DNA of 64,000 bases from Ischnura elegans (lineage: Eukaryota > Arthropoda > Insecta > Odonata > Coenagrionidae). The stretch is from the NCBI RefSeq assembly GCF_921293095.1, contig NC_060248.1, positions 15,580,744 through 15,644,743 of the forward strand, written 5' to 3'. Under the pieces are notes generated by a model. It was not told where the DNA came from and did no database searches. It saw only the letters and a list, made by a program, of their open reading frames with translations. Made by a program: the position numbers and the translations under genes. Below are positions 1 to 9,821 of the stretch, piece by piece. Position 1 is the first letter of the stretch, and the number at the start of each line of letters is the position of its first letter.

Positions 1-90
1 TTTTTAAACGGGGTTGTTCCTTTACTAATCTCCCCAAATTTTAGAGGAGAAAACGGGAGTACTAGGACCAGGATTTCTACCATACCCTAA

Positions 91-104
91 GTATCCTAGG
101 ATAC
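91..104. repeat. 14-bp perfect palindrome
   Basis: GTATCCTAGGATAC reads the same on both strands. It is a short dyad that could be a protein-binding site or chance; nothing nearby gives it a role. Confidence 0.5.
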
Positions 105-293
105 ATAAAAAATTTCATCCTGTTTTTTGACCGGGAGTCGAAGGGGGGTATTGAGCATAACATGCTCATGAATTTTCTCGGTTCCAAAAGCAATAGAAAA
201 AATAGGAAAAAATCCGAAAAACTCAGTTTTACGGATCATATTTACCTTAAGCGGCAAACTCCTTCGGCGTCCGGGTCTCTGATGATTCTTCCG

Positions 294-337
294 GAATTCA
301 ATCAGAATTCATAAAGAATTCCTACAGAATTCACTTC
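294..337. repeat. Four GAATTC palindromes at exact 11-bp spacing
   Basis: GAATTC occurs at 294, 305, 316 and 327, each followed by five variable bases, giving a 4 x 11-bp degenerate tandem repeat. The palindromic core is kept while the linkers differ, and the spacing is about one helical turn. GAA..TTC half sites resemble heat-shock-element pentamers, but the classical 5-bp spacing is not met, so a regulatory role is only a suggestion. Confidence 0.6.
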
Positions 338-462
338 TTGAAGACCTACTCGATGATTCAGTTGGACCGATGGAATCAGACTAGTTCTGAGACCGCTGGT
401 GATTTTCTCAGTGGCTGCACGGCCTTATATACTGCTTAGAAGGTACCGTGGAAGGGGCAAAT

Positions 463-592
463 CTAGGCGTAACCTACCCATCCCACTTGGATCGCTTGGA
501 AACGACTTTCACTTATAGCCTTGCCTCCTAGGCGTAACCTACCCATCCCACTTAGATCGCTTGGGAACGCCTTTCACTTATAGCCTTGCCTC
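463..592. repeat. 65-bp direct tandem duplication
   Basis: Two adjacent 65-bp copies (463-527 and 528-592) both begin CTAGGCGTAACC and end AGCCTTGCCTC. They differ at three positions by eye (g/a, a/g and a/c in the middle) with no length change. It is a simple two-copy tandem duplication of unknown function and unrelated to the 15-bp satellite. Confidence 0.85.
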
Positions 593-657
593 ATACCATA
601 GACAATATGTGCAGTTTTGTGGAGGGTTCTGAAAATGAGTATTTATCGCTGTGGTGA

Positions 658-849
658 CAAATTTTTGGAAATGCTAAAGTATTCTATATTAAATTTGATG
701 ATGATAGGAATTTGAATGGTGATCATAGCATAAATATTAACAAAGTTATTGCGATTTTTAATAATCAACAATTGTTTATAAGACAAGATACTATTTATCT
801 TCATAACTATGACTTGTATCGAAAAAGTGTTAGAGATATTTTTTACTGA
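658..849 (+). other. Short open frame (63 codons), possible gene remnant
   Basis: Between an in-frame TGA at 655-657 and a TGA at 847-849 the frame stays open for 63 codons despite very AT-rich DNA. The translation is rich in Asn, Asp, Ile and aromatic residues (it begins QIFGNAKVFYIKFDDD and ends SVRDIFY). There is no in-frame ATG, so it cannot be a complete gene as it stands; it may be the tail of an exon or a decayed viral or transposon gene. I do not recognise the family. A chance open frame is also possible. Confidence 0.25.
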
Positions 850-857
850 TAATTACT

Positions 858-877
858 TGCTCTTTCACTTAAGAGCA
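858..877. other. Small hairpin just after the short open frame
   Basis: TGCTCTT (858-864) and AAGAGCA (871-877) form a perfect 7-bp stem with a 6-nt loop, starting 9 bp after the stop of the 658-849 open frame and followed by a T-rich run. It could be an RNA 3'-end structure for that remnant, but the evidence is only positional. Confidence 0.35.
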
Positions 878-1121
878 TTTATTTTCAAAAATGTTCAATA
901 ACAAAGAAGTTAGAGGTGTAATTTCGGTTATTTCCGATGCCGAGACGGGGAAATACGATTCACGTTGCAACCGCACGTGTTTAGACCTTGGTAACTGCCA
1001 ATGGGAACATATCCAACTCGAGTGGGAGAAGCTATGGGCTCGGCACGTGTCTGGAATTCACTGGGAGTGAAAGGGAACGCTTAATTTGACCTTGTCCCAG
1101 ACTCCCCAAATCCTGACTACT

Positions 1122-1280
1122 GTTGATAATTGCAGTATATCCAATACAATTGTTGTCTCGATGTGAAAAAGAAGAGCACTTTGCTGGTCTTCTCGTTTCC
1201 TTTCTCACCGACTCCGAGATGTCGGCGAGGATGGGTAACGAAACGGGATCCAAGATTTGACGAGAGTGTTTTTGAGTCAC
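1122..1280 (-). pseudogene. Truncated ORF1 (gag-like) N-terminus
   Basis: The ATG at 1,280 matches the ORF1 start of the full-length copy at 15,577. Over the first 54 residues the two proteins differ at three positions (K/Q at 3, T/I at 21, E/K at 27). After the shared NCIGYTAIINS the frame runs into unrelated sequence and stops at 1,032. No zinc knuckle or other domain remains, so this is a dead fragment of the gag-like gene. Confidence 0.85.
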
Positions 1281-1471
1281 TTTTCGGTGAAATTAAGCAC
1301 TTATTCAATTAAAAATTGAACACTAGAGATGCGTGTGGTATCACGCAACGATTAACAACTATTCCGAAGCACTAACAGGAAAAAAACTTCGCAAATACTC
1401 CGATAGAAAAACTTGAAAGTGATGAGCTCGGGAGCGCAGTCGAAACACGTCCGCTCTGCTCGGCGTCTCAA
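1122..1471 (-). mobile_element. 5' end fragment of the GTT-targeting non-LTR retrotransposon
   Basis: These 350 bp align without a gap to 15,419-15,768, the 5' end of the full-length element, with 17 mismatches counted by eye (about 95 % identity). The fragment covers the 5' untranslated leader and the first ~54 codons of ORF1. Alignment stops abruptly at 1,121/1,122, where sequence unrelated to the element begins. At the other edge both copies end at the same nucleotide (after TCTCAA) and meet a GTT repeat, which fixes the true 5' end of the element. The 5 % divergence shows this is a separate insertion, not a copy made by the array duplications. Confidence 0.9.
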
Positions 1472-1579
1472 GTTGTTGTTGTTGTTGTTGCTGTTGTTGT
1501 TGTAGTTGTTGTTGTTGTTGTTGTTCTAGGAGTTGTTGTGGTTGTTAGTGTTGTTGTTGTTGTTGTTGTTGTTTTTGTT
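1472..1579. repeat. GTT-rich microsatellite at the retroelement 5' junction
   Basis: Imperfect (GTT)n tract with single interruptions (gct, gta, gtg, tta and one CTAGGA). It lies directly between the 5' terminus of the retroelement fragment and the first 15-bp satellite unit. It is the left-hand counterpart of the GTT tract at 15,769 and shows the same type of target on the 5' side of an independent insertion. Confidence 0.9.
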
Positions 1580-4500
1580 GTCGTTGAAAATGTTGTCGTT
1601 GAATGTTTTCGTTGAAAATGTTGTCGTTGAAAATGTTTTCGTTGAAAATGTTGTCGTTGAAAATGTTGTCGTTGAAAATGTTGTCGTTGAAAATGTTATT
1701 GAAAATGTTATTGTTGAAAATGTTGTTGCTGAAAATGTTGTTGTTGAAAATGTTGTTGTTGAAAATTTTGTCGTTGTTGTTGTTGTTGTTGTTGTTGTTT
1801 TGTTGTTGTTGTTGTTGTTGTTGCTGTTGTTAATGTTGTTGTTGTTGTTGTTGTTTTGTTGTTGTTGTAGTCGTTGAAAATGTTGTCGTTGAAATTGTTG
1901 TCGTTGAAAATGTTGTCGTTGAAAATGTTGTCGTTTAAAATGTTGTCGTGGAAGATAATGTCGTTGAAAATGTTGTCGTTGAAAATATTGTCGTTGAAAA
2001 TGTTGTCGTTGAAAATGTTGTCGTTTAAAAAGGTTTTCGTTGAAAATGTTGTCGTGGAAAATGTTGTCAATAAAAATGTTGTCGTTTAATTTGTTGCCGT
2101 CGAAAATGTTGTCGGCGAAAATGTTGTCGTTGAAAATGTGGTCGTTGAAAATGTTGCCGCTGAAAATGTTTTTCTTGAAAATGTTGTCGTTGAAAATGTT
2201 GTCGTTGAAAATGTTGTCGTTGAAAATGTTGTCGTTAAAAATGTTGTCGTTGAAAATATTGTCGCTTAAAATGTTGTCGTTGAAAATGTTGTCGTTGAAA
2301 ATGTTGTCGTGGAAAATATTGTCGTTGAAAATGTTGTCGTTGAAAATGTTGTCGTCGAAAATGTTGTCGTTGAAAATGTTGTCGTCGAAAATGTTGTCGT
2401 TGAAAATGTTGTCGTTGAAAATGTTGTCGTTGAAAATGTTTTCGTTGAAAATATTGTCGTTGAAAATGTTGTCGTTGAAAATGTTGTAGTTGATAATATT
2501 GTCGTTGAAAATGTTGTCGTTGAAAATGTTTTCGTTGAAAATGTTGTCGCTAAAAATATTATCGATAAAAATGTTGTCGTAGAAAATGTTGTCGTTGACA
2601 ATGTTGTCGTTGAAAATGTTGTCGTTGAAAATGTTGTCGTTGAAAATGTTGTCGTTGAAAATGTTGTCGTGGAAAATGTTGTCGTCGAAAATGTTGTCGT
2701 CGAAAATGTTGTCGTTGAAAATGTTGTTGTTGAAAATGTTGTGGTTGAAAATGTTGTCGTTGAAAATTTTGTCGTTGAAAATGTTGTCGTTGTTATTGTT
2801 GTCGTTGAAAATGTTGTCGTTGAAAATGTTGTCGTTGAAAATGTTGTCGTTGAAAATGTTGTCGTGGAAAATGTCGTCGTTTAAAATGACGTCGTTGAAA
2901 ATGTTGTCGTTGAAAATTATGTCGCTGAAAATGTTGTCGTTTAAAATGTTGTCGTTGAAAATGTGGTCGTTGAAAATATTGTCGTTGAAAATGTTGTCGT
3001 TGAAAATGTTGTCGTGGAAAATGTGGTTGTTGAACATATTTTCGTTTAAAATGTTGTCGTCGAAAATGTTGTCGTCGTAAATGTTGTCGTCGAACATGTT
3101 GTCGTTGAAAATGTTGTGGTTGAATATGTTGCCGTTGAAAATGTTGTTCAAGAAAATGTTGTCGTTGAAAATGTTGTCGTTGAAAATGTGTTCATTGAAA
3201 ATGTTGTCGTTGAAAATGTTGTCGTTGAAAATGATGTCGTTAAAAATGTTGTCGTTGTAAATGTTGTCTTTGAAAATGTTGTCGTTGAAAATCTTGTCGT
3301 TGAAAATGTTGTCGTTTAAAATGTTGTCGTTAAAAATGTTGTGGTTGAAAATGTTGTCGTTGAAAATGTTGTCGTTGAAAATGTTGTCGTCGAAAATGTT
3401 GTCGATAAAAATGTTTTCGTCGAAAATGTTGTCGTCGAAAATGTTGTCGTTAAAAATGTTGTCGTTGAATATGTTGTCGTTGAAAATGTTGTCGTTGAAA
3501 ATGTTGTTGTTGTTGTTGTAGTTGTTGTTGTTGTAGTTGTTGTAGTAGTTGTTGTTTTTTTTGTTGTTGTTGTACGAGTTGTTGCTGTTGTTATTGTTGT
3601 TGTTGTCTTTGAAAATGTTGTCGTTGAAAATGTTGTCGTTGAAAATGTTAACGTTGAAATTGTCGTTGAAAATGTTGTCGTTGAAATTGTTGTCGTTGAA
3701 ATAGTTGTCGTTGAAAATGTTGTCGTTGATAATGTTGTCGTTGAAAATGTTGTCGTTGAAAATGTTGTCGTTGAAAATGTTGTCGTTGAAAATATTGTCG
3801 TTGAAAATGTTGTCGTGGAAAATATTGTCGTTGAAAATGTTGTCGTTATAAATGTGGTCGTCGAAAATGTTGTCGTCGAAAATGTTGTCGTCGAAAATGT
3901 TGTCGTTGAAAATGTTGTCGCACAAAATGTTGTCGTTGAAAATGTTGTCGTTGAAAATGTTGTCGTTGAAAATGTTGTCGTTGTTATTGTTGTCGTTGAA
4001 AATGTTGTCGTTGAAAATGTTGTCGTTGAAAATGTTTTCGTTGAAAATATTGTCGTTGAAAATGTTGTCGTTGAAAATGTTGTAGTTGATAATATTGTCG
4101 TTGAAAATGTTGTCGTTGAAAATGTTTTCGTTGAAAATGTTGTCGCTAAAAATATTATCGATAAAAATGTTGTCGTAGAAAATGTTGTCGTTGACAATGT
4201 TGTCGTTGAAAATGATGTCGTTAAAAATGTTGTCGTTGTAAATGTTGTCTTTGAAAATGTTGTCGTTGAAAATCTTGTCGTTGAAAATGTTGTCGTTTAA
4301 AATGTTGTCGTTAAAAATGTTGTGGTTGAAAATGTTGTCGTTGAAAATGTTGTCGTTGAAAATGTTGTCGTCGAAAATGTTGTCGATGAAAATGTTTTCG
4401 TCAAAAATGTTGTCGTCGAAAATGTTGTCGTTGAAAATGTTGTCGTTGAATATGTTGTCGTTGAAAATGTTGTCGTTGAAAATGTTGTTGTTGTTGTTGT

Positions 4501-6656
4501 AGTTGTTGTTGTTGTAGTTGTTGTTGTAGTTGTTGTTTTTTTTGTTGTTGTTGTACGAGTTGTTGCTGTTGTTATTGTTGTTGTTGTCTTTGAAAATGTT
4601 GTCGTTGAAAATGTTGTCGTTGAAAATGTTAACGTTGAAATTGTCGTTGAAAATGTTGTCGTTGAAATTGTTGTCGTTGAAATAGTTGTCGTTGAAAATG
4701 TTGTCGTTGATAATGTTGTCGTTGAAAATGTTGTCGTTGAAAATGTTGTCGTTGAAAATGTTGTCGTTGAAAATATTGTCGTTGAAAATGTTGTCGTGGA
4801 AAATATTGTCGTTGAAAATGTTGTCGTTATAAATGTGGTCGTCGAAAATGTTGTCGTCGAAAATGTTGTCGTCGAAAATGTTGTCGTTGAAAATGTTGTC
4901 GCACAAAATGTTGTCGTTGAAAATGTTGTCGTTGAAAATGTTGTCGTTGAAAATGTTGTCGTTGTTATTGTTGTCGTTGAAAATGTTGTCGTTGAAAATG
5001 TTGTCGTTGAAAATGTTTTCGTTGAAAATATTGTCGTTGAAAATGTTGTCGTTGAAAATGTTGTAGTTGATAATATTGTCGTTGAAAATGTTGTCGTTGA
5101 AAATGTTTTCGTTGAAAATGTTGTCGCTAAAAATATTATCGATAAAAATGTTGTCGTAGGAAATGTTGTCGTTGACAATGTTGTCGTTGAAAATGTTGTC
5201 GTTGAAAATGTTGTCGTTGAAAATGTTGTCGTTGAAAATGTTGTCGTGGAAAATGTTGTCGTCGAAAATGTTGTCGTCGAAAATGTTGTCGTTGAAAATG
5301 TTGTTGTTGAAAATGTTGTGGCTGAAAATGTTGTCGTTGAAAATTTTGTCGTTGAAAATGTTGTCGTTGTTATTGTTGTAGTTGAAAATGTTGTCGTTGA
5401 AAATGTTGTCGTTGAAAATGTTGTCGTTGAAAATGTTGTCGTGGAAAATGTCGTCGTTTAAAATGACGTCGTTGAAAATGTTGTCGTTGAAAATTATGTC
5501 GCTGAAAATGTTGTCGTTTAAAATGTTGTTGAAAATGTGGTCGTTGAAAATATTGTCGTTGAAAATGTTGTCGTTGAAAATGTTGTCGTGGAAAATGTGG
5601 TTGTTGAACATGTTGTCGTTTAAAATGTTGTCGTCGAAAATGTTGTCGTCGTAAATGTTGTCGTCGAACATGTTGTCGTTGAAAATGTTGTGGTTGAATA
5701 TGTTGCCGTTGAAAATGTTGTTCAAGAAAATGTTGTCGTTGAAAATGTTGTCGTTGAAAATGTGTTCATTGAAAATGTTGTCGTTGAAAATGTTGTCGTT
5801 GAAAATGATGTCGTTAAAAATGTTGTCGTTGTAAATGTTGTCTTTGAAATTGTTGTCGTTGAAAATCTTGTCGTTGAAAATGTTGTCGTTTAAAATGTTG
5901 TCGTTAAAAATGTTGTGGTTGAAAATGTTGTCGTCGAAAATGTTGTCGATGAAAATGTTTTCGTCGAAAATGTTGTCGTCGGAAATGTTGTCGTTGAAAA
6001 TGTTGTCGTTGAATATGTTGTCGTTGAAAATGTTGTCGTTGAAAATGTTGTTGTTGTTGTTGTAGTTGTTGTTGTTGTAGTTGTTGTAGTAGTTGTTGTT
6101 TTTTTGTTGTTGTTGTACGAGTTGTTGCTGTTGTTATTGTTGTTGTTGTCTTTGAAAATGTTGTCGTTGAAAATGTTGTCGTTGAAAATGTTAACGTTGA
6201 AATTGTCGTTGAAAATGTTGTCGTTGAAATTGTTGTCGTTGAAATAGTTGTCGTTGAAAATGTTGTCGTTGATAATGTTGTCGTTGAAAATGTTGTCGTT
6301 GAAAATGTTGTCGTTGAAAATGTTGTCGTTGAAAATATTGTCGTTGAAAATGTTGTCGTGGAAAATATTGTCGTTGAAAATGTTGTCGTTATAAATGTGG
6401 TCGTCGAAAATGTTGTCGTCGAAAATGTTGTCGTCGAAAATGTTGTCGTTGAAAATGATGTCGCACAAAATGTTGTCGTTGAAAATGTTGTCGTTGAAAA
6501 TGTTGTCGTTGAAAATGTTGTCGTTGAAAATGTTGTCGTTGAAAATGTTGTCGGTGAAAATGTTGTCGTTGAAAATGTTGTTGTTGAAAATGTTGTTGTT
6601 GAAAATGTTGTTGGTGAAAATGTTGTTGTTGAAAATTTTGTTGTTGAAAATGTTGT
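1580..6656. repeat. 15-bp satellite array, domain with type-A spacers
   Basis: Head-to-tail copies of TGTTGTCGTTGAAAA with scattered substitutions (GTCGTC, GTCGTG, AAAATA, GAACATG) and occasional 12-bp units lacking one GTT. A GTT block lies at 1,773-1,870. Type-A spacers lie at 3,503-3,608, 4,484-4,587 and 6,047-6,149. Higher-order structure is clear: about 3,220-4,200 repeats at 4,201-5,181 with a 981-bp offset, and about 2,560-3,320 repeats at 5,140-5,895 with offset 2,574-2,577. The minus strand is open for 1,399 codons from 5,725 to 1,526 because the unit has no stop in that frame. I treat that as non-coding. Confidence 0.95.
3503..3608. repeat. Type-A GTT-rich spacer (first of three)
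   Basis: About 105 bp of GTT/GTA triplets with a T8 run and the markers TGTACGAG and GTTGCTGTTGTTATTG, ending in GTCTTTGAAAATG where the 15-bp units resume. The same spacer recurs at 4,484-4,587 and 6,047-6,149 with differences in triplet number and T-run length. It is bounded abruptly on both sides by CpG-containing 15-bp units. Only domain 1,580-6,656 carries this type. Confidence 0.9.
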
Positions 6657-6807
6657 CGCTGTTGTTGTTGTATTGTTGTTGTTGTTGTTTTTGTTGTTGT
6701 TTTTTGTTTAGTTGTGTTGTTGTAGTTTATGTTATTCGTGTTGTTGTTGTTGTTGTTGCTAGTGTAGTTTTTGTTGTTGTTGTTGTTGGGTTTTTGGGTG
6801 TTGTTGT
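6657..6807. repeat. Type-B GTT-rich spacer (first of 23 sites)
   Basis: About 150 bp of (GTT)n with fixed markers in order: GTTGTATTGTTG, a T6 run, TTTAGTTGTGTTG, TAGTTTATGTTATTCGTG, GTTGCTAGTG and TTGGGTTTTT. The same order recurs at 7,680, 9,059, 15,850 (right half only), 17,405, 18,789, 19,275, 20,516, 20,999, 22,858, 24,340, 25,975, 27,835, 29,332, 31,840, 32,929, 33,409, 40,007, 42,731, 45,024, 47,285, 47,765 and 58,567. Small markers (CTTGTAG or GTTGTTG after TTCGTG, T6 or T8) separate subtypes. One copy hosts the retrotransposon. Confidence 0.92.
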
Positions 6808-9508
6808 CGTTGAAAATGTTGTCGTTGAAAATGTTGTCGTTGAAAATGTTGTCGTTGAAAATGTGGTCGTTGAACATGTTATCGTTAAAAATGTTGTCGT
6901 CGAAAATGTTGTCGTTGAAAATGTTGCGTCGAACATGTTGTCGTTGAAAACGTTGTGGTTGAATATTTTGCTGTTGAAAATGTTGTTCTTGAAAATGTTG
7001 TCGTTGAAAATGTTGTCGTTGAAAATGTTGTCGTTGAAAATGTTGTCGTTGAAAATGTTGTCGTTGAAAATGTTGTCGTTGAAAATATTGTCGTTGAAAA
7101 TTTTGTCGTTGAAAATGTTGTCGTTGAAAATGTTGTCGTGGAAAATGTTGTCGTTGAAAATGTTGTCGTGGAAAATGTTGTCGTTGAAAATGTTGTCGTC
7201 GAAAATGTTGTCGTTGAAAATGTTGTCGTCGAAAATGTTGTCGTTGAAAATGTTGTCGTTGAAAATGTTGTCGTTGAAAATGTTTTGGTTGAAAATGTTG
7301 TCGTTAAAAATATTGTCGATTAAAATGTTGTCGTTGAAAATGTTGTCGTTGAAAATGTTGTCGTTTAAAATGTTGTCGTTGAAAATGTTGTCGTTGAAAA
7401 TATTGGCGTTGAAAATGTTGTCGTTGAAAATGTTGTCGTTGAAAATGTTGTCGTCGAAAATGTTGTCGTCGAAAATGTTGTCGTTGAAAATATTGTTGTT
7501 GAAAATGTTGTCGTTGAAAATGTTGTCGTTGAAAATGTTGTCGTTTAAAATGTTGTCGTTGAAAATGTTGTCGGTGAAAATGTTGTCGTTGAAAATGTTG
7601 TTGTTGAAAATGTTGTTGTTGAGAATGTTGTTGGTGAAAATAATGTTGTTGAAAATGTTGTTGTTGAAAATGTTGTCGTTGTTGTTATTGTATTGTTGTT
7701 GTTGTTGTTTTTGATGTTGTTTTTTGTTTAGTTGTGTTGTTGTAGTTAATGTTATTCGTGTTGTTGTTGTTGTTGTTGTTGTTGCTAGTGTTGTTTTTGT
7801 TGTTGTTGTTGTTGTTGGGTTTTTTTTGTTGTTGTCGTTGAAAATGTTGTCGTTGAAAATGTTGTCGTTGAAAATGTTGTCGTTGAAAATGTGGTCGTTG
7901 AACATGTTGTCGTTTAAAATGTTGTCGTCGAAAATGTTGTCGTTGAAAATGTTGCGTCGAACATGTTGTCGTTGAAAGCGTTGTGGTTGAATATTTTGCT
8001 GTTGAAAATGTTGTTCTTGAAAATGTTGTCGTTGAAAATGTTGTCGTCTAAAATGTTGTCGTTGAAAATGTTGTCGTTGAAAACGTTGTCGTTGAAAATG
8101 TTGTCGTTGAAAATATTGTCGTTGAAAATTTTGTCGTTGAAAATGTTGTCGTTGAACATGTTGTCGTTTAAAATGTTGTCGTCGAAAATGTTGTCGTCGA
8201 AAATGTTGTCGTCGAACATGTTGTCGATGAAAATGTTGTGGTTGAATATGTTGCCGTTAAAAACGTTGTTCTAGAAAATGTTGTCGTTGAAAATGTTGTC
8301 GTTGAAAATGTCGTTGAAAATGTTGTCGTTGAAAATGTTGTCGTTGAAAATGTTGTCGTTGAAAATGATTTCGTTGAAAATGTTGTCGTTAAAAATATTG
8401 TCGATTAAAATGTTATCGTTGAAAATGTTGTCGTTGAAAATGTTGTCGTTGAAAATGTTGTCGTTGAAAATATTGGCGTTGAAAATGTTGTCGTTGAAAA
8501 TGTTGTCGTTGAAAATGTTGTCGTCGAAAATGTTGTCGTTGAAAATGTTGTTGTTGAAAATGTTAACGTTGAAAATGTCGTTGAAAATGTTGTCGTTGAA
8601 AATGTTGTCGTTGAAAATGTTGTCGTTGAAATAGTTGTCGTTGAAAATGTTGTCGTGGATAATGTTGTCGTTGAAAATGTTGTCGTTGAAAATGTTGTCG
8701 TTGAAAATGTTGTCGTTGAAAATATTGTCGTTGAAAATGTTGTCGTGGAAAATATTGTCGTTGAAAGTGTTGTCGCTATAAATGTGGTCGTCTAAAATGT
8801 TGTCGTCGAAAATGTTGTTGTCGAAAATGTTGTCGTTGAAAATGTTGTCGTAGAAAATGTTGTCGTTGAAAATGTTGTCGCTGAAAATGTTGTCGTAGAA
8901 AATGTTGTCGTTGAAAATGTTGTCGTTGAAAATGTTGTCGTTGAAAATGTTGTCGGTGAAAATGTTGTCGTTGAAAATGTTGTTGTTAAAAAGGTTGTTG
9001 TTGAAAATGTTGTTGGTGAAAATGTTGTTGTTGAAAATGTTGTTGTTGAAAATGTTGTTGCTGTTATTGTTGTATTGTTGTTGTTGTTGTTTTTGTTGTT
9101 GTTTTTTGTTTAGTTGTGTTGTTGTAGTTTATGTTATTCGTGTTGTTGTTGTTGTTGTTGCTACTATTGTTTTTGTTGTTGTTGTTGTTGGGTTTTTTGT
9201 TGTTGTTGTCGTTGAAAATGTTGTCGTTGAAAATGTTGTCGTTGAAAATGTTGTCGTTGAAAATGTGGTCGTTGAACATGTTGTCGTTTAAAATGTTGTC
9301 GTTTAAAATGTTGTCGTTGTAAATGTTATGGTTGAAAATGTTGTCGTTGAAAATGTTGTCGTTGAAAATGTTGTCGTTGAAAATGTTGTCGTTGAAAATG
9401 TTGTCGTTGAAAATGTTGTCGTTGAAAATGTTGTCGTTGAAAATGTTGTTGGTGAAAATGTTGTTGTTGAAAATGTTGTTGTTGAAAATGTTGTCGTTGT
9501 TGTTGTTG
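6657..9508. repeat. 15-bp satellite array, type-B domain left of the retrotransposon
   Basis: Satellite units with three type-B spacers (6,657-6,807; 7,680-7,835; 9,059-9,208) and the left stump of a fourth at 9,493-9,508, which the retrotransposon interrupts. Each complete spacer is preceded by about six units in which GTCGTT has become GTTGTT. After the first two spacers comes a 14-bp unit TGTTGCGTCGAACA and a landmark containing TTGAATATTTTGCTG. About 6,924-9,496 is paralogous to 16,626-19,275 (offset 9,702 rising to about 9,734), so the flank of the insertion exists a second time without the element. Confidence 0.95.

Positions 9509-9552
<44 letters not shown>
9509..9552 (-). repeat. Retrotransposon 3' tail: (AAT)12 plus A8
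   Basis: On the plus strand T8 (9,509-9,516) is followed by twelve ATT units (9,517-9,552). In element orientation the transcript end is therefore (AAT)12 then A8, meeting CAA repeats of the target. The T8 may be a copy of the poly(A) end. Alternatively it may be part of a target duplication, because the target spacer also has a T8 run and one is present on the right flank at 15,851-15,858. Confidence 0.85.
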
Positions 9553-9553
<1 letters not shown>

Positions 9554-9821
9554 TATGGGCGGTTTTTTTAAGAGGATTTATAAGTTTTTCGTCGTCACCT
9601 TGGTTTATTTCATAATAAAATCATCATTTTCAGTCATTATTCTTTTTGCATCTCTTCACCGCCTTTACACTCTCCGAAGGGGAGGGCCGCGCACAGGGGA
9701 GGTCCGCCGAAGGGGCTGGTTACCGCAACCTTGGACCCCATCCCTCCGCGCATGTGGCCTCCCCTTCCGAGTGGTTAATGCCTCCGTGTGGTTCCGCCCT
9801 TGTTACTTCATTCTTTCTTCT
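9553..9821 (-). other. Retrotransposon 3' untranslated region
   Basis: 269 bp between the ORF2 stop and the AAT tail with no ORF assignable to the element. The minus strand carries AATAAA at 9,609-9,604, about 50 nt before the tail, a possible polyadenylation signal. A GC-rich segment with CCGAAGGGG twice (9,674 and 9,707 on the plus strand) may form structure recognised by the reverse transcriptase, as is known for 3' regions of other sequence-specific non-LTR elements; that role is inferred. Confidence 0.75.

Larger units (their letters stand above)
1..1121. other. Non-array left flank, no gene recognised
   Basis: This is the only stretch outside the array and its inserted elements. It is AT-rich, mixed-sequence DNA with none of the TGTTGTCGTTGAAAA units. 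I see no long open frame, tRNA or rRNA. It contains several small local structures (palindrome, 11-bp GAATTC series, 65-bp tandem duplication, short open frame, hairpin) listed separately. It joins the 5' fragment of a non-LTR retroelement at 1,121/1,122, so it is either host DNA next to a truncated insertion or part of another mobile element. The sequence alone does not decide between these. Confidence 0.7.

Noticed and set aside
1472..1870. GTT tracts as G-quadruplex or triplex regulatory elements
   Set aside because: There are no G runs and no purine/pyrimidine mirror; single Gs in GTT do not support such structures.
1526..5725. 1,399-codon minus-strand frame of NDNIF repeats as an Asn/Asp-rich protein gene
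   Set aside because: The repeat unit lacks stops in five frames, equally long frames overlap on both strands, and the translation changes frame where units lose one base. No promoter, splice site or non-repeat domain supports it.
1580..9508. CRISPR-like array
   Set aside because: Units are contiguous 15-mers with no unique spacers of constant length, the context is eukaryotic, and the longer GTT spacers are low-complexity and themselves repeated.
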